Shown piece after piece: positions 16,898 to 27,118 of a DNA stretch of 64,000 nt. The position numbers were made by a program, and so were the translations under genes. The stretch comes from Qipengyuania aquimaris (GTDB taxonomy: Bacteria; Pseudomonadota; Alphaproteobacteria; Sphingomonadales; Sphingomonadaceae). The stretch spans positions 372,001-436,000 of the forward strand of contig NZ_WTYI01000001.1 in the NCBI RefSeq assembly GCF_009827445.1. Direction: 5' to 3'. Position 1 is the first letter of the stretch. Each line of letters starts with the position of its first letter. The notes under the pieces are model-generated. The model was not told the origin of the DNA. It was given only the letters and a program-made list of their open reading frames with translations, and made no database searches.

Positions 16898-19054
16898 TCA
16901 GCCAGCTGCGAGAGCTGCGAGAAGCAGCAGTGCAACGATATTTGTGATCTTGATCATCGGGTTCACGGCCGGGCCCGCGGTATCCTTGTACGGATCGCCC
17001 ACGGTGTCGCCGGTCACGGCAGCCTTGTGGGCTTCCGAGCCCTTGCCGCCGTGATTGCCGTCTTCGATGTACTTCTTGGCGTTATCCCACGCACCGCCGC
17101 CGGCGGTCATGGAAAGCGCCACGAAGATACCGCCGATGATCACGCCGAGGAGCAGGGCTCCGACGGCGGCAAAGGCGTTTTCCTGGCCTGCAAGGAACAG
17201 GATGGAGAAGTAGACCACGATCGGTGCCAGAAGCGGAAGCATCGAAGGCAGGATCATTTCCTTGATCGCAGCCTTGGTCACGAGGTCCACCGTGCGGGCA
17301 TAGTTGGGCTTGCTGGTGCCTGCCATGATGCCCTTGTCGTTGGCGAACTGTTCGCGCACGTCGACAACCACGTCACCGGCAGCGCGACCCACGGCGGTCA
17401 TGCCCATCGCACCGAAGAGGTACGGGAGCAGCGCGCCAAGCAGCAGGCCGACGATGACATACGGGTTCTCGAGGCTGAAATCGACGTCTGCATCCGGGAA
17501 CAGCTTGGCCAAGTCGGTCGTGTAGGCGGCGAATAGCACCAGCGCGCCGAGGCCCGCCGAACCGATCGCATAGCCCTTGGTCACGGCCTTGGTGGTGTTG
17601 CCCACGGCATCGAGCATGTCGGTCTTTTCACGAACGCTGTCGTCGAGACCCGCCATTTCCGCGATGCCGCCCGCATTGTCCGTCACCGGACCGTATGCGT
17701 CGAGTGCCACAACCATACCCGCCAGCGCCAGCATTGCGGTGGCTGCATAGGCGATGCCCATGAGGCCAGCGAGCTGGAAGGTGGCGATGATGCCCGCAAC
17801 GATCACGATCGTCGGAAGCGCGGTCGATTCAAGGCTGATGGCGAGACCCTGGATCACGTTGGTACCGTGGCCCGTCTCCGAGCTCTTGGCGATCGAGCGC
17901 ACCGGACGATAATTCGTGCCGGTGTAGTACTCGGTGATCCAGATGATCAGGCCGGTGATCGCAAGACCGATCAGCGAGCACCAGAACAGGTCCATGCCGG
18001 TGAATCCGACGACCTGTGCTGCCGTGCCTTCTTCAGCCAGCGGAGCGCCCGGGTCGATGCCTGCGACAGCACCGCCGATTTCCGTCCCCATACCGCCCAG
18101 CGCATAACTGATGACGGCATAGATTAGCGGAATAGCGAGTACGGCCGAGACGATGAAGCCCTTGTACATCGCTCCCATCACGTTCGTGCTGCCCTTGCCG
18201 AGCTTCACGAAATAGGTGCCGATGATGCTGGTCACGATGCACGCGCCGCCGATCAGCAGAGGCAGTGCCATCATGGGCAGCAGCAGGTCGCCCAGAACTT
18301 CGCTGAAGAGCAGCGCGGTCAGGACCATGGTGACGCCCACGGTGACGACATAGGTTTCGAACAGGTCGGCAGCCATGCCGGCGCAGTCGCCCACATTGTC
18401 GCCCACGTTGTCGGCGATCACAGCCGGGTTGCGCGGATCGTCTTCGGGGATGCCTGCTTCGACCTTGCCGACGAGGTCGGCGCCCACGTCTGCGGCCTTG
18501 GTGAAGATACCGCCGCCAAGACGCGCGAAGATCGAGATCAGCGATGCACCGAAGGCCAGACCGACGAGGCCGTAGACCACTTCGTCGCTATCGGCAGCAA
18601 AGCCGCCCGGGCCGACGAGGTACCAGAAGAACACCGCGATCGAGAGCAGGGCGAGGCCAGCAACGAGCATGCCGGTAATGGCACCAGCGCGGAAAGCGAG
18701 GGTTAGACCCTGCTGAAGCCCGCTCTGCGCTGCAGCTGCGGTACGCACGTTTGCGCGCACCGAAATGTTCATCCCGATAAAGCCTGCAACGCCCGACAGG
18801 ACAGCGCCGATCAGGAAGCCGACAGCCGGCCACAGGCCGAGGAACACGAACACCAGAACGGCGACGACGACGCCGACCATGGCGATGGTGGTGTACTGAC
18901 GCTTCAGATAGGCTTGTGCGCCCTCCTGGATAGCGCCTGCGATTTCCTGCATTTTTTCATTGCCGGCACCCGAATTGAGCACCTGGCGGCTGGTTACGAA
19001 GCCGTACACGACGGCCAGCAGTCCCAGCACAATTGCTATGAGAACTAAGTCCAC
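16898..19054 (-). CDS. hppA: Membrane proton-pumping inorganic pyrophosphatase
   Basis: H+-PPase couples hydrolysis of cytoplasmic pyrophosphate to outward proton pumping. The 718-residue product starts at GTG 19054 behind a strong GGAGGGG, and has about 15-16 membrane helices. It carries the pyrophosphate-binding sequences [20 protein letters not shown] and [20 protein letters not shown] and the late [13 protein letters not shown]. The segment GNTTKA has Lys where K+-dependent enzymes have Ala, so it should be the K+-independent type (established for the family). It follows thiL on the same strand after about 150 bases and ends in its own terminator. Confidence 0.96.
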   Translation of the reverse strand: MDLVLIAIVLGLLAVVYGFVTSRQVLNSGAGNEKMQEIAGAIQEGAQAYLKRQYTTIAMVGVVVAVLVFVFLGLWPAVGFLIGAVLSGVAGFIGMNISVRANVRTAAAAQSGLQQGLTLAFRAGAITGMLVAGLALLSIAVFFWYLVGPGGFAADSDEVVYGLVGLAFGASLISIFARLGGGIFTKAADVGADLVGKVEAGIPEDDPRNPAVIADNVGDNVGDCAGMAADLFETYVVTVGVTMVLTALLFSEVLGDLLLPMMALPLLIGGACIVTSIIGTYFVKLGKGSTNVMGAMYKGFIVSAVLAIPLIYAVISYALGGMGTEIGGAVAGIDPGAPLAEEGTAAQVVGFTGMDLFWCSLIGLAITGLIIWITEYYTGTNYRPVRSIAKSSETGHGTNVIQGLAISLESTALPTIVIVAGIIATFQLAGLMGIAYAATAMLALAGMVVALDAYGPVTDNAGGIAEMAGLDDSVREKTDMLDAVGNTTKAVTKGYAIGSAGLGALVLFAAYTTDLAKLFPDADVDFSLENPYVIVGLLLGALLPYLFGAMGMTAVGRAAGDVVVDVREQFANDKGIMAGTSKPNYARTVDLVTKAAIKEMILPSMLPLLAPIVVYFSILFLAGQENAFAAVGALLLGVIIGGIFVALSMTAGGGAWDNAKKYIEDGNHGGKGSEAHKAAVTGDTVGDPYKDTAGPAVNPMIKITNIVALLLLAALAAG

Positions 19055-19200
19055 GAAAATTTCCCCTCCCTTTTTATGTTTATGCTTCTCGACCTTGGGA
19101 GATGTCGGAGCACGTGGGCGAGAGGTATAAGGGCCATGTCTTACGTGACAAGGCCCGAAATCGCGGCAAACGGCGGGTTTTGCCCCGCTATCCCGCAATA

Positions 19201-20064
19201 TCAGTGCGTGTAGCCGAGATCGCCCTGTGGCGGCTGGTTATCGAGCAGGACCTCATGGTCGCCCAGAAGTCCGACTTCGCCGATGCGTGTGACCTCGAGC
19301 TGGTCGTCGAGACCGGCCGGTCCGGTGCACAGGAGAACGTAGTCATCGCCCCAACGGATGGCATCGTCGAGGCGACCTTGCGGGGCGAGATTCAAGAGCG
19401 GGTCACTATCGAGGCTCAGCGTCACTCCGCTAGCGCGAGCGATGCGCGAAGCGTCGAGAAGGAGCCCGTCGGAGACGTCCATCATCGCTGAGACGTGCGG
19501 CGCGAGTTCCTGTCCGAGCGCAAGCTGCGGCACGGGGCGGCGATAGGCGCTATCGTCCTGGTCGGTGTCGTCGCGCAAGGCTTCGAGGCCAAGCATGGCA
19601 TAGCCGATCCGGCCGGACAGGTAGACCGCATCCCCGGGCCTTGCGCCGCTGCGTGACGGGACGGGGCGATGGGTTGCCCGTCCGATTGCGGTGCACCCCC
19701 AAACGCGCTCGCCTCCGCCGCGGACGGTATCTCCGCCGAGGAGCGGGACGTCGTAGGTTTCGAGGACTTCGCGCAAGCCAATGACGAAGCGGTGATCGTC
19801 ATCGCCCAGCATATGCGAGATAAGGACGCCGACGGGCTTTGCGCCCTTGGCAGCAAGGTCGGACAGGTTCACGGCGACCAGCTTCCACGCCACATCGGCA
19901 GGGTCCTGCCCCGCCAGCGTGTGGACGCCCTCGATCATGGTGTCGTGGCTGAGGACGAGCGTTTCGTCCCCGAGTTCGATCACGGCCGCGTCGTCTTCAA
20001 GTCCGCGCGCGGCGGGCGATGTCGCCAGCGCCTTCAGCGCGTCGATGAAGCCCGCTTCGTTCAG
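19201..20064 (-). CDS. thiL: Thiamine-monophosphate kinase, apparent CTG start
   Basis: ThiL phosphorylates thiamine monophosphate to the active diphosphate cofactor. Visible motifs are [11 protein letters not shown]-like ([11 protein letters not shown]), [21 protein letters not shown] and [15 protein letters not shown]. The only standard start (GTG 19983) would remove the conserved N-terminus and the metal-binding Asp pair in GLEDDAAV. The open frame upstream of it reads [13 protein letters not shown], the normal ThiL beginning, from a CTG at 20062-20064. That CTG overlaps the nusB stop as CTGA. I therefore take CTG as the start, giving 287 residues, the family length. Confidence 0.88.
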   Translation of the reverse strand: MNEAGFIDALKALATSPAARGLEDDAAVIELGDETLVLSHDTMIEGVHTLAGQDPADVAWKLVAVNLSDLAAKGAKPVGVLISHMLGDDDHRFVIGLREVLETYDVPLLGGDTVRGGGERVWGCTAIGRATHRPVPSRSGARPGDAVYLSGRIGYAMLGLEALRDDTDQDDSAYRRPVPQLALGQELAPHVSAMMDVSDGLLLDASRIARASGVTLSLDSDPLLNLAPQGRLDDAIRWGDDYVLLCTGPAGLDDQLEVTRIGEVGLLGDHEVLLDNQPPQGDLGYTH

Positions 20065-20513
20065 CGTCCCGTCTCTTTCGCGACGGAGTCGAGGATGCCG
20101 TTGACGAACTTCGCTTCGCGATCGTCGAAGAAGGCCTTGGCGACATCCACATATTCGCTGATCGAGGCGGCCTTGGGCACGTCGACACGGGCCAGCAGTT
20201 CGTATGTGCCGGCACGCAGGATCTGGAGCATGGTCTTGTCGAGGCGTGCGAGCGTCCAGCCCGAGGCAAGGCGCGCGGTCAGGAGGTCGTCGATCTCTTC
20301 GCGGCGGGCATCGACGCCCTTCACGACATCGTCGAAAAACGCGACATCGGCGTCGGCATATTCCTCGTCCTCGATGACCTTGCCGAGGCGGTGCTGGTGG
20401 AATTCGTCAAGCAGGCGGACGGTGGAGGTGCCCTCCATCTGCTGCTGGTAGAGCGCCTGAACGGCGCCGAGACGGGCGGCGCTGCGGGCCTGGGAGCGGG
20501 GGGCTGTGTTCAC
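20061..20513 (-). CDS. nusB: Transcription antitermination factor NusB
   Basis: NusB with S10 binds boxA RNA in rRNA antitermination. The 150-residue all-helical protein shows family blocks AARLGAVQALYQQQM, LLTARLASGWTLARLDKTMLQILRAGTYEL and the C-terminal AKAFFDDREAKFVNGILD. It starts at GTG 20513, which overlaps the hisD stop codon as GTGA. Its own stop overlaps the CTG of thiL. A leading MNTAPRSQARSAAR basic segment is usual in alphaproteobacteria. Confidence 0.95.
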   Translation of the reverse strand: MNTAPRSQARSAARLGAVQALYQQQMEGTSTVRLLDEFHQHRLGKVIEDEEYADADVAFFDDVVKGVDARREEIDDLLTARLASGWTLARLDKTMLQILRAGTYELLARVDVPKAASISEYVDVAKAFFDDREAKFVNGILDSVAKETGR

Positions 20514-21799
20514 GGGAGCCTCTTGGAAATGGAGAGAGCATGGGCGGGAAGCCCTTCGGCCTCGGCCAGGCGAACGGCGGCAGGGCCGATCGCGGCGAGG
20601 GCATCGGGGCTCGCGCCGATGAAGCTGGTGCGCTTCATGAAGTCGAGCACGGACAGGCCGCTCGCAAAGCGGGCACGGCGGCCGGTCGGAAGGACGTGGT
20701 TGGGACCGGCGATATAGTCGCCGACGGCCTCGGGCGTATTGCGTCCGAGGAACACGCTGCCGGCATGGCGCAGTTTTGCGAACAGCGGTTCGGGATCGTC
20801 GACGGCGATTTCCACGTGCTCGGCAGCCAGCCGGTCCGCAAGCGGGATCACATCGTCGAGCGTGTCGACGATGACCACGAGCCCGTGATCGTCCCAGCTT
20901 TGCTTGGCAGTCTTGGCCGTCGGCAGGTTCATGAAGGCAAGGTCGATCGCATCGCTTACCTGCGCGGCGAAAGCGGCATCGTCGGTAATGAGAATCGACT
21001 GGCTGGTCGGGTCGTGTTCCGCCTGGCTCAACAGGTCGGCGGCGATCCAGTCAGGGTCGTTCTTGCCGTCAGCAATGACAAGGATTTCGCTGGGTCCGGC
21101 AACCATGTCGATGCCGACCACGCCGTAAAGCTGGCGCTTGGCCTCGGCGACCCAGGCATTGCCGGGGCCGGTGATGACATCGACCCGCTCGATCCGCTGG
21201 GTGCCATAGGCAAGGGCGGCGACCGCCTGCGCACCCCCGACGCGCCAGATCTCGTCGACCCCTGCCACATGGGCGGCGGCGAGGACCAATTCGTTCACTT
21301 CGCCCTTCGGCGTGGGCGTGGTCACGACCAGCCGGTCTACACCCGCAACCTTGGCGGGGATCGCATTCATCAGCAGCGAGGAAGGATAGGCTGCGCGTCC
21401 GCCCGGGACGTACAGACCCGCCGCCTCGACGGCCGACCAGCGCGCACCAAGGCGCATGCCGATGCTGTCGGTATAGTCGCGATCTTCGGGAAGCTGGCCT
21501 TCGTGATAGGCGCGGATGCGGGCCGCCGCCGTTTCGAGGGCCTCGCGCAGTTCGGCATCGATTGCGTGATAGGCCTGTTCGCAGGCTTCACTGGAAATCG
21601 ACCAATCGCCATCGCTTGACAGGTTATGGCCGTCGAAGCGCGTGGTGTATTCCACCAGCGCCTTGTCGCCGCGTTCGCGCACTTCGTTGAGAATACCTGC
21701 CACATCGCGGCCGACCTGCATATCGCTTTCGCGCCGGTCGCGCACGACGCGGGCGAACTTCGCCTCGAAATCGGCATCGGTGGTGCGCAGCAACAGCAT
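20510..21799 (-). CDS. hisD: Histidinol dehydrogenase
   Basis: HisD carries out the last two oxidations of histidine synthesis, histidinol to histidine with NAD and zinc. The 429-residue protein has the expected blocks: YVPGGRAAYPSSLLMNAIPAKVAGV, GGAQAVAALAYGT, GPGNAWVAEAKRQLYGVVGIDMVAGPSEI, DLLSQAEHDPTSQ and the C-terminal AGPNHVLPTGRRARFASGLSV. The ATG (21797-21799) shares one base with the hisG stop, and its own stop overlaps nusB, so hisG-hisD-nusB-thiL are translationally linked. Confidence 0.97.
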   Translation of the reverse strand: MLLLRTTDADFEAKFARVVRDRRESDMQVGRDVAGILNEVRERGDKALVEYTTRFDGHNLSSDGDWSISSEACEQAYHAIDAELREALETAAARIRAYHEGQLPEDRDYTDSIGMRLGARWSAVEAAGLYVPGGRAAYPSSLLMNAIPAKVAGVDRLVVTTPTPKGEVNELVLAAAHVAGVDEIWRVGGAQAVAALAYGTQRIERVDVITGPGNAWVAEAKRQLYGVVGIDMVAGPSEILVIADGKNDPDWIAADLLSQAEHDPTSQSILITDDAAFAAQVSDAIDLAFMNLPTAKTAKQSWDDHGLVVIVDTLDDVIPLADRLAAEHVEIAVDDPEPLFAKLRHAGSVFLGRNTPEAVGDYIAGPNHVLPTGRRARFASGLSVLDFMKRTSFIGASPDALAAIGPAAVRLAEAEGLPAHALSISKRLP

Positions 21800-22452
21800 C
21801 AGGCCGCGTTCCTCTGCTCGCTGTCTGCACGGAAAGCCTCGACCAGCTCGGCCACGCGCGGATCGGTCTTCAGCGCGGCGCGGTTCACGATCAATCGCGC
21901 GGAGATGTCCATGATGTGGCTGGATTCCACGAGGCCGTTCTCACGCAAGGTCGTGCCCGTCGAAACGAGGTCGACGATCCGCCCTGCAAGGCCGAGCTCG
22001 GGCGCGATTTCCATCGCGCCGTTCAGCTTCACGCATTCGGCCTGGATCCCCATCCGTTCGAAATGGCGGCGGGTAATATTGGGATATTTGGTCGCAACGC
22101 GCAGGTGGCTGGCGCCATTCGTCGCACTTGCACCCTTGGGCTCTGCAACTGCGAGGTGACAGTGGCCGATATCGAGATCGACGGGCGCATAGAGCTCTGC
22201 ATAATCGAACTCTTCTATTACATCAGAGCCTACAATGCCCATTTGAGCGGCGCCGTGGGCTACAAAGGTAGCCACGTCGAATGCGCGCACGCGGATCAGC
22301 CGCATATCTTCGCGTGTGGTGGCGAAGGTAAGCGAGCGGTTGCTCTTGTCGTGAAAGCCATCCTCGGGCACCACGCCGGCGCGCGCCATCACGGGCAGCG
22401 CCTCGTCGAGAATGCGCCCCTTGGGCACGGCGAAGGTCAGTCCACTAGTCAT
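21799..22452 (-). CDS. hisG: ATP phosphoribosyltransferase, short form
   Basis: HisG catalyses the first step of histidine synthesis, joining ATP and PRPP. The 217-residue length and lack of the C-terminal regulatory domain mark the short form, which in known organisms works with the HisZ regulatory subunit; hisZ is not in this window. Motifs include [50 protein letters not shown] and the PRPP-binding [19 protein letters not shown] chose ATG 22452 because the conserved sequence begins [13 protein letters not shown]; in-frame extension upstream is non-conserved and antisense to the next gene. Confidence 0.95.
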   Translation of the reverse strand: MTSGLTFAVPKGRILDEALPVMARAGVVPEDGFHDKSNRSLTFATTREDMRLIRVRAFDVATFVAHGAAQMGIVGSDVIEEFDYAELYAPVDLDIGHCHLAVAEPKGASATNGASHLRVATKYPNITRRHFERMGIQAECVKLNGAMEIAPELGLAGRIVDLVSTGTTLRENGLVESSHIMDISARLIVNRAALKTDPRVAELVEAFRADSEQRNAA

Positions 22453-22495
22453 TGCGTGGCGCAAATAGGGGCGCAGGCAGGAAAGGGCAACGCAT

Positions 22496-23563
22496 ATGAC
22501 CGCTGGCGGCGTAATGGATATCGTTTCGGTCCCCGAAGCTATCGAATGGCAGGCGACGCATGCCGAACAGGCGGGCGCCCCAGGGACCGCGCAAGTCGTC
22601 CGCGCGCTCCTGGCGCTGGAGGATAGCGAGGCGGCGACCGCGCGCAGGATCTTCGCGTGGCGGGGATTGAGCCTGCGCGATGCGATGCCGCTTAGGATTG
22701 CCGGAGGCATTCACAACCTCCTCCTCACCGGCGACGAGCCGCGGCTGGAGGCGCTTTACGCCGGGCGAATGCCGGCCCAGGCGGATGCCGACGCCCTCAT
22801 TCGCGAGCTGGTAGAAACCCACGATACGCGGCTTCTTCCATGGCTCGACGGGCCGCCGCAAACCAATGAAGCGGGGCGCTCTGCAAGCTTCGCCGCGGCT
22901 CTGCTCTGGTTGGCTGACGGGCGGACTTCGCAGCAGTTCGAATGGCTTGAGATCGGCGCCAGCGCGGGCATCAACACGATGATGGGCCGCTACCGCTATG
23001 AACTGGGCGATGTGCATGTAGGCCCACAAGGCAGCCCCATGATCATCACTCCGGAGTGGCGCGGCAATTCCCCGCCGAATACCGGCTTCACCCTGGTGTC
23101 GGCGCGCGGAAACGACATAGCACCGGTCGACCTGACGGATAGAGCGGAGGCCTTGCGGCTCAAAAGCTTCGTCTGGCCCGAGGCGACCGGACGAATGGCG
23201 CGTATCGATGCGGCGATCATGCTCGCCGAAGACGGGCCGCCGCACATCGACAGGATGGACGCCGGCCAGTGGGTGAAAGCGGAACTGGAGAAGCCGCAGG
23301 AGCAAGGCGTTACCCGCGTTCTCGCCCATTCAATCATGTGGCAGTACCTGCCCGATGCGACCCAGGACCTGATCGAAGAGGCCATGCAGGACGCCGGCGC
23401 GCGTTCGAGTGAGGACAAGCCTTTCGCCCACATCTCGCTCGAAACCAACCGCGAGACCTTCGCCCACGAGTTGCACGTGCGCTACTGGCCTGATGGGTGT
23501 GAGGCGGTGCACCTGGCGAATGCCCATCCGCACGGGGCATGGGTGGAATGGCTGGGCGGCTAA
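22496..23563 (+). CDS. DUF2332 family protein
   Basis: The 355-residue soluble protein matches the DUF2332 family, whose function is not established. Typical blocks are [22 protein letters not shown] in the centre and [22 protein letters not shown], followed by FAHISLETN and a C-terminal [16 protein letters not shown]. The GxSAG motif and alternating strands recall a methyltransferase-like or hydrolase-like fold, but I would not assign an activity. AGGAAAGGG stands before ATG 22496. The 3' end overlaps the convergent hydrolase by four bases. Confidence 0.8.
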   Translation: MTAGGVMDIVSVPEAIEWQATHAEQAGAPGTAQVVRALLALEDSEAATARRIFAWRGLSLRDAMPLRIAGGIHNLLLTGDEPRLEALYAGRMPAQADADALIRELVETHDTRLLPWLDGPPQTNEAGRSASFAAALLWLADGRTSQQFEWLEIGASAGINTMMGRYRYELGDVHVGPQGSPMIITPEWRGNSPPNTGFTLVSARGNDIAPVDLTDRAEALRLKSFVWPEATGRMARIDAAIMLAEDGPPHIDRMDAGQWVKAELEKPQEQGVTRVLAHSIMWQYLPDATQDLIEEAMQDAGARSSEDKPFAHISLETNRETFAHELHVRYWPDGCEAVHLANAHPHGAWVEWLGG

Positions 23564-24465
23564 TCCGTCTGTGCCAGGAAAGCGTCCATTGCCGTATTTA
23601 CCGCATCAGGCGCTTCCCACGGTACGAAGTGACCGCAATCGGGCACTTCGACAAGGGTCAGCTTCTCGACATACTTGCCGAGTTCTGCCGTGTTTTCAGG
23701 TGGAAGGGCGAGATCGTCCTGCGCCCAGATTACCAGTGTCGGTATCGTAAGCTTGGGTAGCTCAGGGGGCGACCAGCCTTCGGGCGGTTCGTAAGGCGCA
23801 TCGAGCGGCGGGATGTCGATCGGACTGGCGCGATACCAGTTGAGCATCGCAAAAGCCGTATCGCGGTCCTGCCAGTCTTTCAGCAGGATAGCGCGCTCTT
23901 CTGGCTCCATCTTGTCGGGTGCGTCCCAGTTGATCTGGTCTGCAAGGATGCCGATCAGGCCTTGCTCCCTTACCAGCTCATCCTTGGCCGGATCGCGGAA
24001 ACCGCGCATGTACTGGCTTGCCTCTCGCTGGACGGGCGAGGTGTAGAGCAATTTCTGGAAGACGGCGTGATGCGGGGCATTGGCTATGACTGCGCGGGGT
24101 ACGCGGCCCATCTGTTCGCCTGCCATGGCAACGCCCCATGCAATCGCGCCGCCCCAGTCATGACCGACAATGGTGAATTCGCCGATCCCTAGTGCTTCGG
24201 CGAGAAGGAACACATCGCCGACCAGCTTGTCCGGCGAATAATCCTCTACGTTTTCGGGGGTGCTAGATCCGCGATAGCCGCGCTGGTCGGGCGCCACGCA
24301 GCGGAAGCGATCCTCGAAATGCGCGATCTGGTTGCGCCAGGTGCGGTGGTTTTCCGGGAAGCCGTGCAGGAAGATAAGGGCAGGGGCATCGGTCGGCCCG
24401 GTATCGACGACGTCGAGTTCGATGCCATTCGCCAGCGCAACGCGTTTCTGCGGCCAGTTCATCAT
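23560..24465 (-). CDS. Epoxide-hydrolase-like alpha/beta hydrolase
   Basis: The 301-residue protein shows the oxyanion HGFPE (residues 34-38), the nucleophile elbow GHDWGG with Asp as nucleophile, and a late CGHFVPWEAP that supplies the histidine. Asp nucleophile plus HGFPE is the pattern of soluble epoxide hydrolases and dehalogenases. Conserved cap tyrosines cannot be confirmed by eye. The start overlaps the stop of the SDR gene as ATGA, so the two are coupled and may serve one catabolic route. A second hydrolase of this type is at 44928-45887. Confidence 0.86.
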   Translation of the reverse strand: MMNWPQKRVALANGIELDVVDTGPTDAPALIFLHGFPENHRTWRNQIAHFEDRFRCVAPDQRGYRGSSTPENVEDYSPDKLVGDVFLLAEALGIGEFTIVGHDWGGAIAWGVAMAGEQMGRVPRAVIANAPHHAVFQKLLYTSPVQREASQYMRGFRDPAKDELVREQGLIGILADQINWDAPDKMEPEERAILLKDWQDRDTAFAMLNWYRASPIDIPPLDAPYEPPEGWSPPELPKLTIPTLVIWAQDDLALPPENTAELGKYVEKLTLVEVPDCGHFVPWEAPDAVNTAMDAFLAQTD

Positions 24466-25277
24466 TCTTCGGTCTGCATTTTTTCCATATAGCCGGATGC
24501 GACCATCGCGGCGACCTGGTCGAAAAGCGCATCGGGCGTACGGCGCATCTCGCCCATGGCTTCTTCCATCCCTTCGGCCACGATGATCTCGCGCTGACCC
24601 TCGGCCACCGCATCGACGATCCGGCGGGCGGCATCATCGGGGCGGATGCCGTTGTCGATCACCTTGTCGCTACGGCCACGCTTGCTGCCATCGGAGGTCA
24701 GGGCATTGCGGCTGACATCGGTGGCGACCGATCCGGGACATATGACATGGACGCCGATATCGCTCCGGGACAATTCGCCGCGCAGGGCGTCGGCATAGCC
24801 GATCAACCCGTGCTTCGCCGCGCAATAGGCGGTGCGCATCGGCACGCCGACCTTGCCGGCGATCGAGGAGATGAAGAGCAAATGCCCGTCACCGCGTTGC
24901 GCGAAATGCGGTAGCAGCGCCTGCGTCGCGGCGATCTGGGCGGTGAGGTCGATTTCGATGATGTCGCGGTAGACCTGCATCGAAGTCTGGACGGCAGGGC
25001 TGCGCTGCGAAATGCCCGCATTGGCAACGAAAATATCGACGTTGCCTTTCCAGCCGATCGCCTGCTCTGTCGCGGCTTGCATTGCCGCTTCGTCGCGGAC
25101 GTCGAACGGGAGGATGAGCGTGTCGGTGCCGAGACCGGAGGCGACCTCTGCCAGGCGCCCCTCGTCCCGCCCGGACAGAATGACATTCGCGCCGCGACCT
25201 GACCAGTCGCCTGCCAGTGCAGCACCGATCCCGCTACTGGCGCCGGTAATCCAGGCGGTCTTTCCCTCGAAACTCAT
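24462..25277 (-). CDS. Short-chain dehydrogenase/reductase
   Basis: The 271-residue protein is a classical SDR: the cofactor motif TGASSGIG at residues 11-18, NAG in the fourth strand, the catalytic Ser in SSIAGKVG and YCAAK with Tyr and Lys. An extra C-terminal stretch of about 40 residues follows the core. It should be an NAD(P)-dependent oxidoreductase of unknown substrate. It lies between a pirin gene upstream and the coupled hydrolase downstream, all on the minus strand. Confidence 0.9.
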   Translation of the reverse strand: MSFEGKTAWITGASSGIGAALAGDWSGRGANVILSGRDEGRLAEVASGLGTDTLILPFDVRDEAAMQAATEQAIGWKGNVDIFVANAGISQRSPAVQTSMQVYRDIIEIDLTAQIAATQALLPHFAQRGDGHLLFISSIAGKVGVPMRTAYCAAKHGLIGYADALRGELSRSDIGVHVICPGSVATDVSRNALTSDGSKRGRSDKVIDNGIRPDDAARRIVDAVAEGQREIIVAEGMEEAMGEMRRTPDALFDQVAAMVASGYMEKMQTEE

Positions 25278-25289
25278 CTGTGTCCCTCC

Positions 25290-26180
25290 TCAAGGATAAG
25301 TGACGGTCTTGGGTGCACCGTCGGGCAATTCGATCCGTTCTTCGCTGTCCCCGGGTACGACCGGGAAGCGGCCTTCTCGCCAGTCTTCCTTGGCCTGCTG
25401 TATCCGGTCGCGGCTGGAGCTGACGAAATTCCACCAGGCGTGGCGGTTGCTGCTGAACGCTTCCCCGCCCATCAGCATCACGCGCGCACCGGATCTGCTT
25501 TCCAGCGTCATGTCGCGGCCCGGCTGGAGGACGTTGAGCGTGTATTTCTCGAGCGGGTGTCCGTCGACGCTCGCCTCGCCGCCAACCAGCATCAGCGCGC
25601 GTTCGTCGGCGTCTTCTTCTATGGGAATAGCACCGCCGGCCTCCAGCACGATCTCGGCATAGATCGTATCGGCATAGGTCGTTGTTGGTGCGCGTTCGCC
25701 CCACAATTCGCCCATGATGACGATAGCCTTGGCGCGGCCGTCTTCGACGATCGGCAGGTCCTTGCGCTCTTCGAATGCGGGGTCGATCTCTTCGCGCCCA
25801 TCCGGCAGCGCCAGCCAGGTCTGCATCCCGTACAGCTTCGGTCCGGCCTTGCGCTCTGCTTCGGGCGAGCGCTCGGAATGAACGATGCCACTGCCGGCGG
25901 TCATCAGATTTACCTGTCCCGGGCGAATGGTCGAAAACGTGCCCAGACTGTCGCGGTGGTCGATCGCGCCTTCGAACAGCCAGGTCACCGTCGCCAGGTT
26001 GATGTGCGGGTGGGGGCGGACGTCCATGCCGCTGCCAAGATCGAGCTGGGCGGGGCCGAACTGGTCGACGAAGATGAAGGGGCCGACCATGCTGCGCTTC
26101 TTGGCGGGGAGAACCCGTCGGACCTCGAACTGGCCGAGATCGTGGGTCGTCGGCTGAAGCGTAAGGTCGATCTGGCTCAT
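25290..26180 (-). CDS. Pirin family protein
   Basis: Pirins are double-cupin proteins, some of which act as quercetinases, others of unknown role. The 296-residue protein carries the N-terminal cupin signature DVRPHPHINLATVTWLFEGAIDHRDSLG in pieces, with the metal histidines in HPHINL and later HSERSPEAE. The C-terminal half (EKYTLNVLQPG..ALMLVGGEAS) is the degenerate second cupin. Length is normal. It precedes the SDR gene by only 12 bases and follows bolA by 11, so the group is probably one transcript. Confidence 0.92.
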   Translation of the reverse strand: MSQIDLTLQPTTHDLGQFEVRRVLPAKKRSMVGPFIFVDQFGPAQLDLGSGMDVRPHPHINLATVTWLFEGAIDHRDSLGTFSTIRPGQVNLMTAGSGIVHSERSPEAERKAGPKLYGMQTWLALPDGREEIDPAFEERKDLPIVEDGRAKAIVIMGELWGERAPTTTYADTIYAEIVLEAGGAIPIEEDADERALMLVGGEASVDGHPLEKYTLNVLQPGRDMTLESRSGARVMLMGGEAFSSNRHAWWNFVSSSRDRIQQAKEDWREGRFPVVPGDSEERIELPDGAPKTVTYP

Positions 26181-26191
26181 TGCGGCTCCCC

Positions 26192-26464
26192 TTAGCTGGT
26201 CGGTGCAGATGCCTGGATGGATAGGGCGTGGACACGCTCGCCCGGGATATCGCCCAGCGCCTTGTTGACCATGCGCTGGCGTTCGACGCGGCTCTTGTCG
26301 GAAAAGGCGGGGGCCTCGATCACCACGGTGAAATGGGATTCGCCGCTACCGTCGTCGCCCGCATGGCCGTGGTGCTTGGCGCTGTCGTTGATTACTTCGA
26401 GGCGTGTCGGAGCGAAGGCGTCCGTCAAAAGCCGTTCCATCTCTTGTTGAACCGGGCCTGCCAT
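26192..26464 (-). CDS. BolA family protein
   Basis: BolA proteins partner with monothiol glutaredoxins in iron-sulfur handling and affect stress morphology. The 90-residue protein has the family features LEVINDSAKHHGHAG, then SHFTVVIEAPAFSDKSRVERQRMVNKALGD, then VHALSIQA. It is divergent from the J-domain gene with only about 60 bases between starts; a bolA-dnaJ-cobS neighbourhood is common in alphaproteobacteria. Confidence 0.93.
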   Translation of the reverse strand: MAGPVQQEMERLLTDAFAPTRLEVINDSAKHHGHAGDDGSGESHFTVVIEAPAFSDKSRVERQRMVNKALGDIPGERVHALSIQASAPTS

Positions 26465-26524
26465 CGGATCGTTTCTCCTTTTCGCCTCTTTCCATACAGG
26501 GATTCGCTCCCCATCCTAGAACGA

Positions 26525-27118
26525 ATGCGCCAGACAAAGTTTCACGGAAGATACGAAGACACCGGAAGAGTGTGCGAACACCCGACTTGCAGGGAGGCAG
26601 GGGAGTTTCGTGCCCCGGGCGGGGCCGGGCACGGCTTCGACGGACCCGGCAGGTGGCGCTGGATGTGCCTGGAGCACGTACGTGAATTTAACGCAGGTTA
26701 CGATTGGTTCGAGGGCATGACGGCCGAGGAAATCCTCGACGCGCAGGGCCCTGCCAGCGGCTGGCGAACGGAAAGTCCGAGCTTCAGGCCGACTGCCGGC
26801 GTGGACGGCATGCCGCGCTGGGCGGATTACGACGACCCGCTCGAAGCGATTTCAGCGCGGGCAAACGGGTTCAAGAACAAGGCCCGACGCCAGGCGGAAA
26901 TGGCGATGGACGGAAGGTTCAGCCGCGACGAAGCCGAGGCACTCGATACCATGGGCCTCGGTCTCGACGTCGATCGCAAGGTCTTGCGGCGGCGATATTC
27001 AGAACTCGTCCGGCGCTACCACCCCGACAGGAACGGCGGCGACCGGGGCTACGAAACGCGGCTGAACAAGGTCGTCGAAGCCTACCAGACGCTGCGCAAG
27101 AGCAGGGCGATCGCCTAA
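26525..27118 (+). CDS. J-domain (DnaJ-like) protein
   Basis: The 197-residue protein has its J domain at the C-terminus (about residues 145-195) with the HPD motif in RRYHPDRNGGD, so it should stimulate an Hsp70 ATPase. The N-terminal part has two cysteines in GRVCEHPTCREAGEF and another in MCLEHVREFN, arranged like a small zinc-binding site. This architecture is common next to cobS in alphaproteobacteria. The start at ATG 26525 (MRQTKFHG) is preferred because longer in-frame extensions overlap bolA on the other strand. Confidence 0.88.
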   Translation: MRQTKFHGRYEDTGRVCEHPTCREAGEFRAPGGAGHGFDGPGRWRWMCLEHVREFNAGYDWFEGMTAEEILDAQGPASGWRTESPSFRPTAGVDGMPRWADYDDPLEAISARANGFKNKARRQAEMAMDGRFSRDEAEALDTMGLGLDVDRKVLRRRYSELVRRYHPDRNGGDRGYETRLNKVVEAYQTLRKSRAIA

